From PALSA-1355 sp041499515 (GTDB lineage Bacteria > Planctomycetota > Planctomycetia > Pirellulales > PALSA-1355), in contig JBGQKM010000335.1 in NCBI GenBank assembly GCA_041499515.1, positions 1-5,670 of the forward strand: a stretch of DNA of 5,670 bases. The letters are read 5' to 3'. A program made the position numbers and the translations under genes. Positions 1 to 5,631 of the stretch are shown here, piece after piece (the stretch's first letter is position 1; each line of letters opens with the position of its first letter). Below the pieces are notes generated by a model. That model did no database searches. It was given only the letters and a program-made list of their open reading frames with translations, and was not told the DNA's origin.

Positions 1-122
1 ACCAGTCACCTAACATCGCCGCCGGGTGCATGAGTTCCTCGGTCGATCCGCGGCCGCAGCGGGACAGGCACGCCTCGCCGCTTCATGGGTGGAAAATACA
101 GGAAGAAAACGCGCTAAAAAGA

Positions 123-150
123 TAGACGCGGGGGGGGTGAGGGCTACAAT
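123..150 (+). promoter_or_regulatory. Candidate sigma70-type promoter for the surface-protein gene, with a G8 tract in its spacer
   Basis: TAGACG at 123-128 matches the -35 consensus at four of six positions. TACAAT at 145-150 matches the -10 consensus at five of six. The spacer is 16 bases and contains an uninterrupted run of eight G at 130-137. Transcription would begin near 157, leaving a leader of about 125 bases before the preferred TTG start. The rest of positions 1-282 shows nothing else I can name. The call rests on hexamer matching only, and planctomycete promoters are poorly characterised. Confidence 0.35.
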
Positions 151-269
151 CGGGGCTGGTGCCGGCCTGGAGCCGATCCAGGCTGGGCTCTACGGGAGAT
201 GTTGGCTAACGACAGTGGGGGAACGCCGGATTCGCTTTTCGCAAGGGACGAGTGGCTTCAGGTTGCACC

Positions 270-275
270 GAGGAG
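270..275 (+). promoter_or_regulatory. Shine-Dalgarno site that decides a TTG start
   Basis: GAGGAG lies seven bases before the in-frame TTG at 283-285, which is ideal spacing. The upstream in-frame ATG at 199 has GGGAG directly abutting it with no spacer, which is unlikely to work. Starting at 283 also removes 28 residues that look nothing like the N-terminus of this protein class and leaves a short basic leader before the LEDRSLLS motif. Confidence 0.65.
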
Positions 276-282
276 TACTCCC

Positions 283-1803
283 TTGCCTTCATTTTGGAAG
301 AAACCGCCGCCCATTTCATCGTCGGCCTGGCGAGCGAAAAAGGGTGGTGCGACTCGCAAGAAGTTTCTCCGCTTCGAGACGTTGGAAGATCGTAGCCTGC
401 TGAGCGTCTCGCCTGCGTCGACTTCGGCCATCGCAAGTCCCGAATTGGATCTAAACGGACCGGCGGCCGGTTTGGATTTTGCCGTCGATCGCGTGGATGC
501 CAACGGGCTGGTTTCGATCGTCAGCCACAGCCTGCTGGTCAGCGCCCCGTCCGCCCAATTGTCCTCGGCCACGATCACGATCACCAATACCCTTTCGGGC
601 GATGTCCTGGGGGTGCTCACGCACGACACCAACATCAGCCAGAGCTATGCCAACGGCGTTCTAACGCTGACCGGCACGGACTCGGTGGCCCATTACCAGC
701 AGGTTCTGCGCACCGCCCGATTCAATTCCACCGCCACGCGGGCCGTTGGCGACACGGTGAATATCGATTTTGTCGTCAACGATGGCAGTAACGACAGCGC
801 GGTGGCGCATAGCGTCGTGACGACGGTCGAAGCGGGAACGGCCACGGTCGCGGCGCGGCACATTTTCTACAACGATTCGAGCTTCGACGGCAACGACCCG
901 GCGGCCAACGCCGCCGACGACCTGGCGATCGCCACGGATAAACAGGTGCTGCCGTTCGATCAAACGGCGACCCAGGCCAATTACAGCAACTATAGCCGCG
1001 GGCTCAATGGCGTCATGATCGACATCGCCGGCCCTCACGGCAAGATTTCGGTCGAGGATTTCATCTTTCAAGTCGGCAACAACAATTTGCCGGATACCTG
1101 GGACGAAACGCCCGCGCCGCTGAGCGTGATCACCCGCCCCGGAGCGGGTCAGAATGGCTCGGACCGGGTCGAGATCACCTGGGCCGACGGCGCGATCGCC
1201 AACGAATGGCTGGAAGTCGTGGTGGCCGCCAACCGGGATACGGGATTGACCAAGCCCGACACGTTTTATTTCGGCAACGCCGTGGGCGAGTCGGGCGACT
1301 CGTCGAGCGACGCCCGGGTGAATCCGTTCGATGCGTTGCAGGTCGTGAATCGGCTGCTGGGCGCAAATATCCCCGCGGCGATCGGCGACTCGCTGGATTT
1401 CAATCGCGATCAGAGTGTCAACGCGCAGGACGCGCTAGTGGTTATCAACCGCCTGATTGCCGCTCCGCCAGATCTCCAATTGATCAATGTCGCGTCGATT
1501 GCTCCGGCGCAAATCAATTACACAACTTCGACGTTGATGGCATACGGCCCGCAATACTATCAAGGTCAACTCTTCACCGGGACAATTAATTATGACGGTG
1601 CGATCGTGGCCACACTCGTCGACGCTCCGGATCCCGGCTATGCGCCCGCGGCCAGCAGCCCCGCCGTGCTCGATCCGCAGGCTGTCGCCGCGGCCTTCGC
1701 CGCGCCTACGCCCGCTGCATCCACGAAGCCTGCCGACAGCACAGCTCCGCCGAGTCCGGATGCCGCGCTCGAATGGCTCGACCCATTCAACGCCGATTCG
1801 TAG
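283..1803 (+). CDS. Planctomycete extracellular protein with cadherin-like and dockerin type I modules
   Basis: Predicted surface or secreted protein of 506 residues from the TTG start (534 if the ATG at 199 is used). In 506-residue numbering, a basic leader (about 5-27) runs into FETLEDRSLLS (31-41), the N-terminal motif of many exported planctomycete proteins (Planc_extracel type). There is no classical hydrophobic signal peptide. Residues 55-183 resemble a cadherin-like beta-sandwich repeat with an LTLTGT...VLRTARFNST stretch and FVVNDGS. Residues 186-332 form a second module (RHIFYNDSSFDGNDPAAN to DTFYFGNAVGE) that I recall as common before planctomycete dockerins. Two dockerin loops follow with calcium ligands at positions 1, 3, 5 and 12: D339/S341/D343/D350 and D372/N374/D376/D383, each followed by a helix with VNRL or INRL. 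The tail from about 445 is Ala/Pro-rich. The modules suggest calcium-dependent folding or adhesion; the ligand is unknown. The gene is convergent with the phosphatase gene, with a long inverted repeat between them. Confidence 0.88.
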   Translation: MPSFWKKPPPISSSAWRAKKGGATRKKFLRFETLEDRSLLSVSPASTSAIASPELDLNGPAAGLDFAVDRVDANGLVSIVSHSLLVSAPSAQLSSATITITNTLSGDVLGVLTHDTNISQSYANGVLTLTGTDSVAHYQQVLRTARFNSTATRAVGDTVNIDFVVNDGSNDSAVAHSVVTTVEAGTATVAARHIFYNDSSFDGNDPAANAADDLAIATDKQVLPFDQTATQANYSNYSRGLNGVMIDIAGPHGKISVEDFIFQVGNNNLPDTWDETPAPLSVITRPGAGQNGSDRVEITWADGAIANEWLEVVVAANRDTGLTKPDTFYFGNAVGESGDSSSDARVNPFDALQVVNRLLGANIPAAIGDSLDFNRDQSVNAQDALVVINRLIAAPPDLQLINVASIAPAQINYTTSTLMAYGPQYYQGQLFTGTINYDGAIVATLVDAPDPGYAPAASSPAVLDPQAVAAAFAAPTPAASTKPADSTAPPSPDAALEWLDPFNADS

Positions 1804-1829
1804 ATGCCCGCGGAATGAGCGCCTAGTGC

Positions 1830-1919
1830 CGGTTTCAAAACGGCTCAGAGCAGGGGACAGTCCCATTTTGCTTTGAGGACGAGCGCAAAATTGGGACAGT
1901 CCCCGCCGTTTCGAAACCG
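1830..1919. repeat. REP/MITE-like long inverted repeat, copy 1, between convergent genes
   Basis: The inner arms are GGGGACAGTCCCATTTTGC (1853-1871) and GCAAAATTGGGACAGTCCCC (1885-1904). They pair except for one bulged base and a central A opposite A, around a 13-base loop. Each arm contains its own odd palindrome, GGGAC-A-GTCCC. Outer arms at 1830-1844 (CGGTTTCAAAACGGC) and 1905-1919 (GCCGTTTCGAAACCG) pair at 14 of 15 positions. An 8-base unpaired TCAGAGCA lies on the left side only. The element takes up most of the 125-base gap between the two stop codons. It has no U-tract, so it is not a textbook intrinsic terminator, though it could still act as a 3' end structure in both directions. A second copy lies at 5104-5182. 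Confidence 0.88.
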
Positions 1920-1928
1920 CTTCTTTCT

Positions 1929-3605
1929 CTATCCGCGGCCGAAGCAGGCCAGGCACATGTCGTCGCTTTGCGGGCGGCCGCCGACGAAGTGCTTGACGTC
2001 GTCGAGGATCAAACGGCCCAAGCCGGCGACCGGGGTCGAGGGGTTGGCCAGTTGGGCCTGCAGCCGCTCGAGGCCGTACAATTCGCCCGCGGCGTTCATG
2101 GCTTCGCTGATGCCGTCGGTGAACAGGGCCAGGTAATCGCCCGGCTCCAATTTGCGAGTGTAATGCTCGTATTGGAATTCGGCGTCGACTCCCAGCGGCA
2201 GGCCGGCCTGGTCGCTGCCGATCGCTTCGACCTTGCCCGGGCCGTGGCGCAAAAACGGCGGCATGTGGCCGGCGTTGACCAGCGTCAGCTCGTTGCGCTT
2301 GACGTCCAACATCGCCAGCACGAAGGTCACGAAGCGATCTTGCCAGCCGCTACGGCTGAAGGTGCTGTTGATGCGGTTGACCGCGGCGGCCGGGTTGGGC
2401 TCGCTGGCCAGGCAATAGCGGACCTCGCCCGAGAGTTTGGCCATCAAGAGCGCGGCCGAAACGCCCTTGCCCGACACGTCGCCCAGCACGATGGCCAGTC
2501 GCTGGTCGGCCAGTTCGACATAATCGTAGTAGTCGCCGCCAACCTGGTTGGCCGGTTCGTAGAAATCGAAGAAGTGATAGCCGGCCAGTTGGGGCGGCGC
2601 GGCCGGCAGCAGCCCGCGTTGCACCTTGTGGGCCAGTTCCAAGTCGCGTTGCATGGCATGCTGTTTCAGCGCGTTTTCGTGCAGTTGCGCGTTGTCGACC
2701 GCGACCGCGGCTTGCGACGCGACGCTGGCCAGCACGTCGAGATCGTCCTTCTGAAAGCGGTGCCGCTGATCGCTGGTGTCGATCTGGATCACGCCCAGCG
2801 AATTGCCGTCGCTGTCGACCAACGGCGCGCAAAGGACCGAGCGGATGCGCAAGTCGGCGATGCTCTGGCTGGTGTCGAAGCGCGTGTCGTTGGCCGCGTC
2901 GGCCGAGAGGATCGCCTCCTGGCTCTTGATCACCTGGTTGACGATCGTGCGACTGATGCGAATCTGGTCTTCCATGTCGGGCCGGCGATGCTTGATCGCC
3001 TTGGGCACCAACAGTCCGTCGGCCGTGCGCAAGATCACGAATCCCCGGTCGGCCTGGAGAAAAATCTTGAACAGGCTGTCCAGGATCTTTTGCAGCACTT
3101 CGTCGAGGCTGACCGCCTTGCCCAGGTTGTGCGCGATCTCGATCATGGCCCGCAACTTCACTTCGGGATTGACCGTCAGCCGCACGCCGGAGTTGCTCGC
3201 GCCGATTTCGATCTTCGACATGATCGTCGACGTGGCGTTGGCCGAGGCGTCGTCCATCATCAACGCCAACGACGCGCCGGACAGATCGCTTGGCGCGGGC
3301 ATGCGATCGCTGGGCTGGTCGAGATAGAAGGTAAAGGCCTGGTCACAGATTTTCAGCCGGTCGCCGTTTTGCAGCAGATGCCGTTGTTGAATCAGCAGGC
3401 CGTTGACGAACGTGCCATTGCGGCTGTGCAGGTCCTCGACGTAGTACTGCCCGTTCTCCTTGAGAATCTGCGCGTGCTGGCGGCTGACCGAGGCCGAATC
3501 GAGCACTACTTCGCAGTCGGGGTGCCGCCCCAAGACCGAGCGATCTCCTTCCAGCACGAGATTGTCGCTGGGGTTCGATCCGCTGGTAAGTTGCAAGAGG
3601 GCCAT
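1929..3605 (-). CDS. FHA-GAF-PP2C (RsbU/SpoIIE-type) serine phosphatase
   Basis: Cytoplasmic signalling protein of 558 residues with no signal peptide or membrane segment. An FHA domain (about 18-95) has its key residues: GRHPDCEVVLD (26-36), SRQHA (41-45) and NGTFVNG (63-69). Such domains usually bind phosphothreonine peptides. A GAF domain (about 160-305) has the typical APLVDSDGNSLGVIQID stretch (260-276), followed by a helical linker (305-335). A PP2C/SpoIIE phosphatase domain (about 342-556) keeps its metal-binding aspartates: VGGDYYDY (355-362, D358), GDVSGKG (375-381, D376), FTDG (495-498, D497) and SDD (547-549). Family members dephosphorylate STAS-domain anti-anti-sigma factors in partner-switching control of alternative sigma factors; that target is an inference here, as no STAS, kinase or sigma gene is in the window. 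The residue after DDM is Cys where Thr is common. The ATG at 3603-3605 has no strong Shine-Dalgarno site. The FHA fold begins right after it, which supports this start. Confidence 0.93.
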   Translation of the reverse strand: MALLQLTSGSNPSDNLVLEGDRSVLGRHPDCEVVLDSASVSRQHAQILKENGQYYVEDLHSRNGTFVNGLLIQQRHLLQNGDRLKICDQAFTFYLDQPSDRMPAPSDLSGASLALMMDDASANATSTIMSKIEIGASNSGVRLTVNPEVKLRAMIEIAHNLGKAVSLDEVLQKILDSLFKIFLQADRGFVILRTADGLLVPKAIKHRRPDMEDQIRISRTIVNQVIKSQEAILSADAANDTRFDTSQSIADLRIRSVLCAPLVDSDGNSLGVIQIDTSDQRHRFQKDDLDVLASVASQAAVAVDNAQLHENALKQHAMQRDLELAHKVQRGLLPAAPPQLAGYHFFDFYEPANQVGGDYYDYVELADQRLAIVLGDVSGKGVSAALLMAKLSGEVRYCLASEPNPAAAVNRINSTFSRSGWQDRFVTFVLAMLDVKRNELTLVNAGHMPPFLRHGPGKVEAIGSDQAGLPLGVDAEFQYEHYTRKLEPGDYLALFTDGISEAMNAAGELYGLERLQAQLANPSTPVAGLGRLILDDVKHFVGGRPQSDDMCLACFGRG

Positions 3606-3721
3606 TGGCAGTTTACTCGCTGAAACTCAGTCGGCCGCCGTTTCGGTTTCGCTCTTTGGGGTTCATCGCCGCGCGACGCTCGCCGCAGCGCAACGCCCCG
3701 TGGCTTCGCGTCGTGTGCTGG

Positions 3722-3741
3722 CGATCGACGGCTGTCGATCG
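3722..3741. repeat. Perfect 8-bp inverted repeat with GGCT loop
   Basis: CGATCGAC (3722-3729) and GTCGATCG (3734-3741) are exact reverse complements around the 4-base loop GGCT. Transcribed leftward, it would lie in the 5' leader of the phosphatase mRNA about 120 bases before its start codon. It could be an RNA hairpin or a protein-binding site; nothing separates these options. Confidence 0.55.
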
Positions 3742-3747
3742 AACCAG

Positions 3748-3765
3748 GCATGCCCCAGGGCATGC
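3748..3765. repeat. Perfect palindrome GCATGCCC-CA-GGGCATGC, possible operator
   Basis: Two exact 8-base arms are separated by CA. The two-base centre is too tight for a good RNA hairpin loop but fits a site for a dimeric DNA-binding protein. It sits only six bases from the previous inverted repeat. It also lies next to the AT-rich island containing TATTAT on the minus strand (3770-3775), so it would overlap a leftward start site near 3763. The half-motif CATGCCCC recurs 48 bases away at 3797-3804. Confidence 0.5.
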
Positions 3766-3769
3766 AGTC

Positions 3770-3798
3770 ATAATAGTGAAAAAACCCAGGTCCGGCCA
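3770..3798 (-). promoter_or_regulatory. Weak candidate promoter for the phosphatase gene
   Basis: On the minus strand TATTAT (3770-3775) matches the -10 consensus at five of six positions and stands out as AT-rich in GC-rich DNA. The -35 candidate TGGCCG (3793-3798), 17 bases away, matches only three of six. Transcription would begin near 3763, giving a leader of about 160 bases that includes the inverted repeat at 3722-3741. Confidence 0.2.
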
Positions 3799-3858
3799 TG
3801 CCCCTGGGGCGACTGGGCAAATGGCGGTGGATCACGCGCGGTTTGGAGACCGTGGCAA

Positions 3859-3891
3859 GCCAGGGTGGCCACTAGCGCCCTGGCCGCTAGC
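3859..3891. repeat. Inverted repeat combined with a tandem imperfect repeat
   Basis: GCCAGGG (3859-3865) and CCCTGGC (3878-3884) are exact inverted copies around a 12-base loop. Overlapping them, TGGCCACTAGC (3866-3876) and TGGCCGCTAGC (3881-3891) are direct copies with one mismatch and a 15-base period. The structure lies just before the -35 candidate of the rightward gene, so it could be a regulator site or the remains of a small repeat. Confidence 0.4.
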
Positions 3892-3904
3892 AAGCCGAGC
3901 GATC

Positions 3905-3933
3905 TTGACGCTCTCGGGGCGTCGTCCTACCCT
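3905..3933 (+). promoter_or_regulatory. Weak candidate promoter for the exported-protein gene
   Basis: TTGACG (3905-3910) matches the -35 consensus at five of six positions. Seventeen bases on, TACCCT (3928-3933) matches the -10 at only three of six. The predicted start near 3940 is about three bases before the ATG at 3943, so the transcript would be nearly leaderless. That would fit the lack of a Shine-Dalgarno site before this gene. Confidence 0.25.
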
Positions 3934-3942
3934 CTGCCCCCC

Positions 3943-5103
3943 ATGAAACGAAATCTACGTTGGACGCTTTGCGCGTGCGTCGTTGCGCTGTGCTTTGCCG
4001 CGGCCGTGGCCGAGGACTTGGCGCTGGCGCCGCGCAATGGCGTGCTGCTGTTGAACAACGGCGAGCTGATCGAAGGCACGATCACCGCCGCCGGCGACCG
4101 CTATGACGTCAACAAGGAAGGCGGCGAAATCTACATCAAGCGCTCCGACGTCGCGGTCGTCGGACGCGATGCGCAGGACTGCTATATCCACAAGCGGGCC
4201 GGCATCGAACAGGGTCGCGCGGCCGATCATCTCGATCTGGCCGAATGGTGTTTGAAGAACAACCTGCTGCCGCAAGCCGAGCGGGAAATTGCCGCCGCGA
4301 AAGCGGCCGACGCCGGGCATCCGAAAATTCGCTTGCTCGAAGCGCGGCTCAAGGTGGCTCAGGAGGGCCCGAAAAACTCGCCGCCGGCCGCCAGCGCCGA
4401 GAAAGCCCCTTCGCTGGACCAGCTCGACACGATGGTCCGCGCGCTGCCGGCCGGTTCGATGGAGAGCTTTACCACGACCATTCAGCCGATGCTGCTCAAT
4501 TATTGCGCCAAGTCGGGCTGCCACGGTCCGCGTTCGGCTAATGCGCTGCGACTGGAGCGGATTGCTCCGAATCGTCTGGCGGGCCGGCATCCGACGCAAC
4601 GCAATTTGCAGTCGGTGATGACGATGGTCGATCGCCAACAGCCGGAGGACAGCAAGTTGTTGCAAGCGCCCATTCGTCCGCACGGCAGCACCAAGGGTCC
4701 GATCTTCACCGATCGCGAACAGGCGCAATACAAGCAGTTGGTGCAGTGGGTATACCAGGTGGCCAACGCGAAGGAATCGTCCGCGCGGCCGACGCTCGAA
4801 GAGCGTGGCGCTCCGCTGTTGCAGGCTGTGCCCCACAGGGGCCGTCCGCCGATCGTCGAGCCGGCCGAAACCGAACCGGCCAGGCCCAAAGACCAGCGGC
4901 CCGCGCAAGATTGGTCGAAAGATTTTCCCGATCAGTCGGCAAGTCGTGCCGGCGAGCCGCAGAGCCTGATCCAACCGCCGCGCTTGGCCCGCGGCCTCAC
5001 CGCGCAGCACGCGCCGCGCGAGCCGGCCAGCGAGCGCGGCGATTTCGTGCCCAAGGACGCCTTCGATCCCGAAATCTTCAATCGCCGTTTCTTCGGCAAG
5101 TGA
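3943..5103 (+). CDS. Exported planctomycete protein with a C-x4-C-H (possible haem) motif
   Basis: Protein of 386 residues. A Sec-type signal peptide covers residues 1-23: basic start MKRNLR, hydrophobic core, then AVA before E24, fitting signal peptidase I. The mature start NGVLLLNNGELIEGTI (33-48) and the GGEIYIKRSDV stretch (60-70) look like a small beta domain. A helical part follows (about 94-140, with LAEWCLKNNLLPQAEREI). After a low-complexity linker comes a cytochrome-like segment (about 173-275): FTTTIQPMLLNYCAKSGCHG with C188, C193 and H194, then NRLAGRHPTQRNL, and YKQLVQWVYQV near its end. The spacing of four residues between the cysteines differs from the usual CxxCH. The C-terminus (280-386) is Pro/Arg/Glu-rich and probably disordered, ending FDPEIFNRRFFGK. 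I recognise the general type from planctomycetes but know no function; a periplasmic redox or binding role is inference. The reading frame is open upstream to 3460, but the signal peptide fixes the start at 3943. Confidence 0.85.
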   Translation: MKRNLRWTLCACVVALCFAAAVAEDLALAPRNGVLLLNNGELIEGTITAAGDRYDVNKEGGEIYIKRSDVAVVGRDAQDCYIHKRAGIEQGRAADHLDLAEWCLKNNLLPQAEREIAAAKAADAGHPKIRLLEARLKVAQEGPKNSPPAASAEKAPSLDQLDTMVRALPAGSMESFTTTIQPMLLNYCAKSGCHGPRSANALRLERIAPNRLAGRHPTQRNLQSVMTMVDRQQPEDSKLLQAPIRPHGSTKGPIFTDREQAQYKQLVQWVYQVANAKESSARPTLEERGAPLLQAVPHRGRPPIVEPAETEPARPKDQRPAQDWSKDFPDQSASRAGEPQSLIQPPRLARGLTAQHAPREPASERGDFVPKDAFDPEIFNRRFFGK

Positions 5104-5182
5104 TCGCGGCGGCTCAGAGAGGGGGACAGTCCCATTTTGCTGCGAGGACTTCGCAAAATTGGGACAGTCCCCGCCGCCTCGA
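5104..5182. repeat. REP/MITE-like long inverted repeat, copy 2, between convergent genes
   Basis: The inner arms match copy 1 exactly: 5122-5140 and 5153-5172, around a 12-base loop. The outer stem GGCGGC (5108-5113) pairs with GCCGCC (5173-5178). After one mismatch, three more pairs (5104-5106 with 5180-5182) extend it. The unpaired 8-base spacer on the left (TCAGAGAG) differs from copy 1 only in its last two bases. The element starts on the base after the stop codon of the exported-protein gene and ends eight bases before the stop codon of the NUDIX gene. Both copies have the same orientation. No U-tract follows. Confidence 0.88.
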
Positions 5183-5190
5183 AGCTGTCT

Positions 5191-5631
5191 CTAATCCAGC
5201 GCGATCTGTCCCGCGGCCAGGGCCTGAAGAAACGTCCGATTGCTCTCCAGCAGGTGCTTGTGCGCGAGCATTTCCTGGCTGGTAAGCCAGTGGATCGATT
5301 CGACTTCCGCCGGATTGGGTAACAGCGGGCCATTGGGCTCGATCTGGCCCAGCCACCAGGCCAGCTCGACGTGCCAGCGAGTCGTGCTCTGCCACACGCG
5401 GCGCACAGGAGCGATCGTCGCGCCCAGCTCTTCGCGAAACTCGCGCACCACCGCCTGCGCTTCCGTTTCGTCGGCTTCTATGCCCCCGCCCGGAAAACAA
5501 AAAGCCCCCGGCGCGACCACGTGCGCCGAGCGGCGAATCACCAGAAACCGCTCCTCGCGCAGCACCACCGCCACCGCCCCGCGCCGGCGGATTTTATTGT
5601 CAGCATCGGGCTGTGAGGGCATATCGGCCAT
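5191..5631 (-). CDS. NUDIX hydrolase
   Basis: Small cytoplasmic enzyme of 146 residues, a usual length for the family. Family members cleave a nucleoside diphosphate linked to another group (X), using Mg2+ or Mn2+. The NUDIX box is complete at residues 49-71 and fits G-x5-E-x7-R-E-U-x-E-E-x-G-U: G49, E55, R63-E64, E67-E68 and G70. The first beta strand is GAVAVVLREERFLVIRR (18-34), and the loop APGAFCFPGGG (40-50) leads into the box. The segment WQSTTRWHVELAWWLGQI (80-97) provides later strands. The substrate cannot be read from the sequence; oxidised nucleotides, ADP-ribose and dinucleoside polyphosphates all remain possible. The start at 5629-5631 has no clear Shine-Dalgarno site, and the in-frame ATG at 5620-5622 (residue 4) is an alternative. 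Only 39 bases upstream lie in the window. Confidence 0.93.
   Translation of the reverse strand: MADMPSQPDADNKIRRRGAVAVVLREERFLVIRRSAHVVAPGAFCFPGGGIEADETEAQAVVREFREELGATIAPVRRVWQSTTRWHVELAWWLGQIEPNGPLLPNPAEVESIHWLTSQEMLAHKHLLESNRTFLQALAAGQIALD

Larger units (their letters stand above)
3606..3942. other. Divergent intergenic region with palindromes and candidate promoters
   Basis: This 337-base gap separates the divergent starts at 3605 (-) and 3943 (+), so it must hold control sites for both genes. I see no credible protein or RNA gene in it. It contains two perfect inverted repeats (3722-3741 and 3748-3765), an AT-rich island at 3767-3784, a third imperfect palindrome at 3800-3810, an inverted repeat at 3859-3884 and a tandem imperfect repeat at 3866-3891. 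CCWGG occurs six times between 3744 and 3883. The two promoter candidates are weak. Confidence 0.6.

Noticed and set aside
1..31. Possible start of a leftward gene (ATG at 29-31 on the minus strand, with GAGGA four bases upstream of it)
   Set aside because: Only ten codons lie in the window and they show nothing recognisable. A divergent gene here is possible but cannot be supported.
26..403. Open frame overlapping the start of the surface-protein gene
   Set aside because: Arg-rich sequence without motifs, overlapping the leader and N-terminus of a well-supported gene in another frame.
1288..1303. Inverted repeat CGAGTC-GGGC-GACTCG inside the surface-protein gene
   Set aside because: It lies in Ser/Asp/Gly codons just before the first dockerin loop and is explained by codon use.
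1853..1904. Classical intrinsic terminator
   Set aside because: The hairpin is strong, but no run of T follows on either strand. A termination role is kept only as a hypothesis under the repeat entries.
1968..3623. Long open frame on the plus strand, antisense to the phosphatase
   Set aside because: It covers almost exactly the phosphatase gene, has no recognisable domain and is rich in residues typical of antisense frames in GC-rich DNA. The minus-strand protein has three clear domains.
3460..3942. Upstream extension of the exported-protein frame
   Set aside because: It would run through the phosphatase start and the divergent promoter region and would bury a good signal peptide inside the protein. 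The start at 3943 is far better.
3955..5010. Long open frame on the minus strand, antisense to the exported-protein gene
   Set aside because: Arg-rich with no recognisable motif. The plus-strand protein has a signal peptide and a planctomycete-type domain, so this is a shadow.
1853..5172. CRISPR repeats
   Set aside because: Only two copies exist, about 3.3 kb apart, with genes between them and no spacers.
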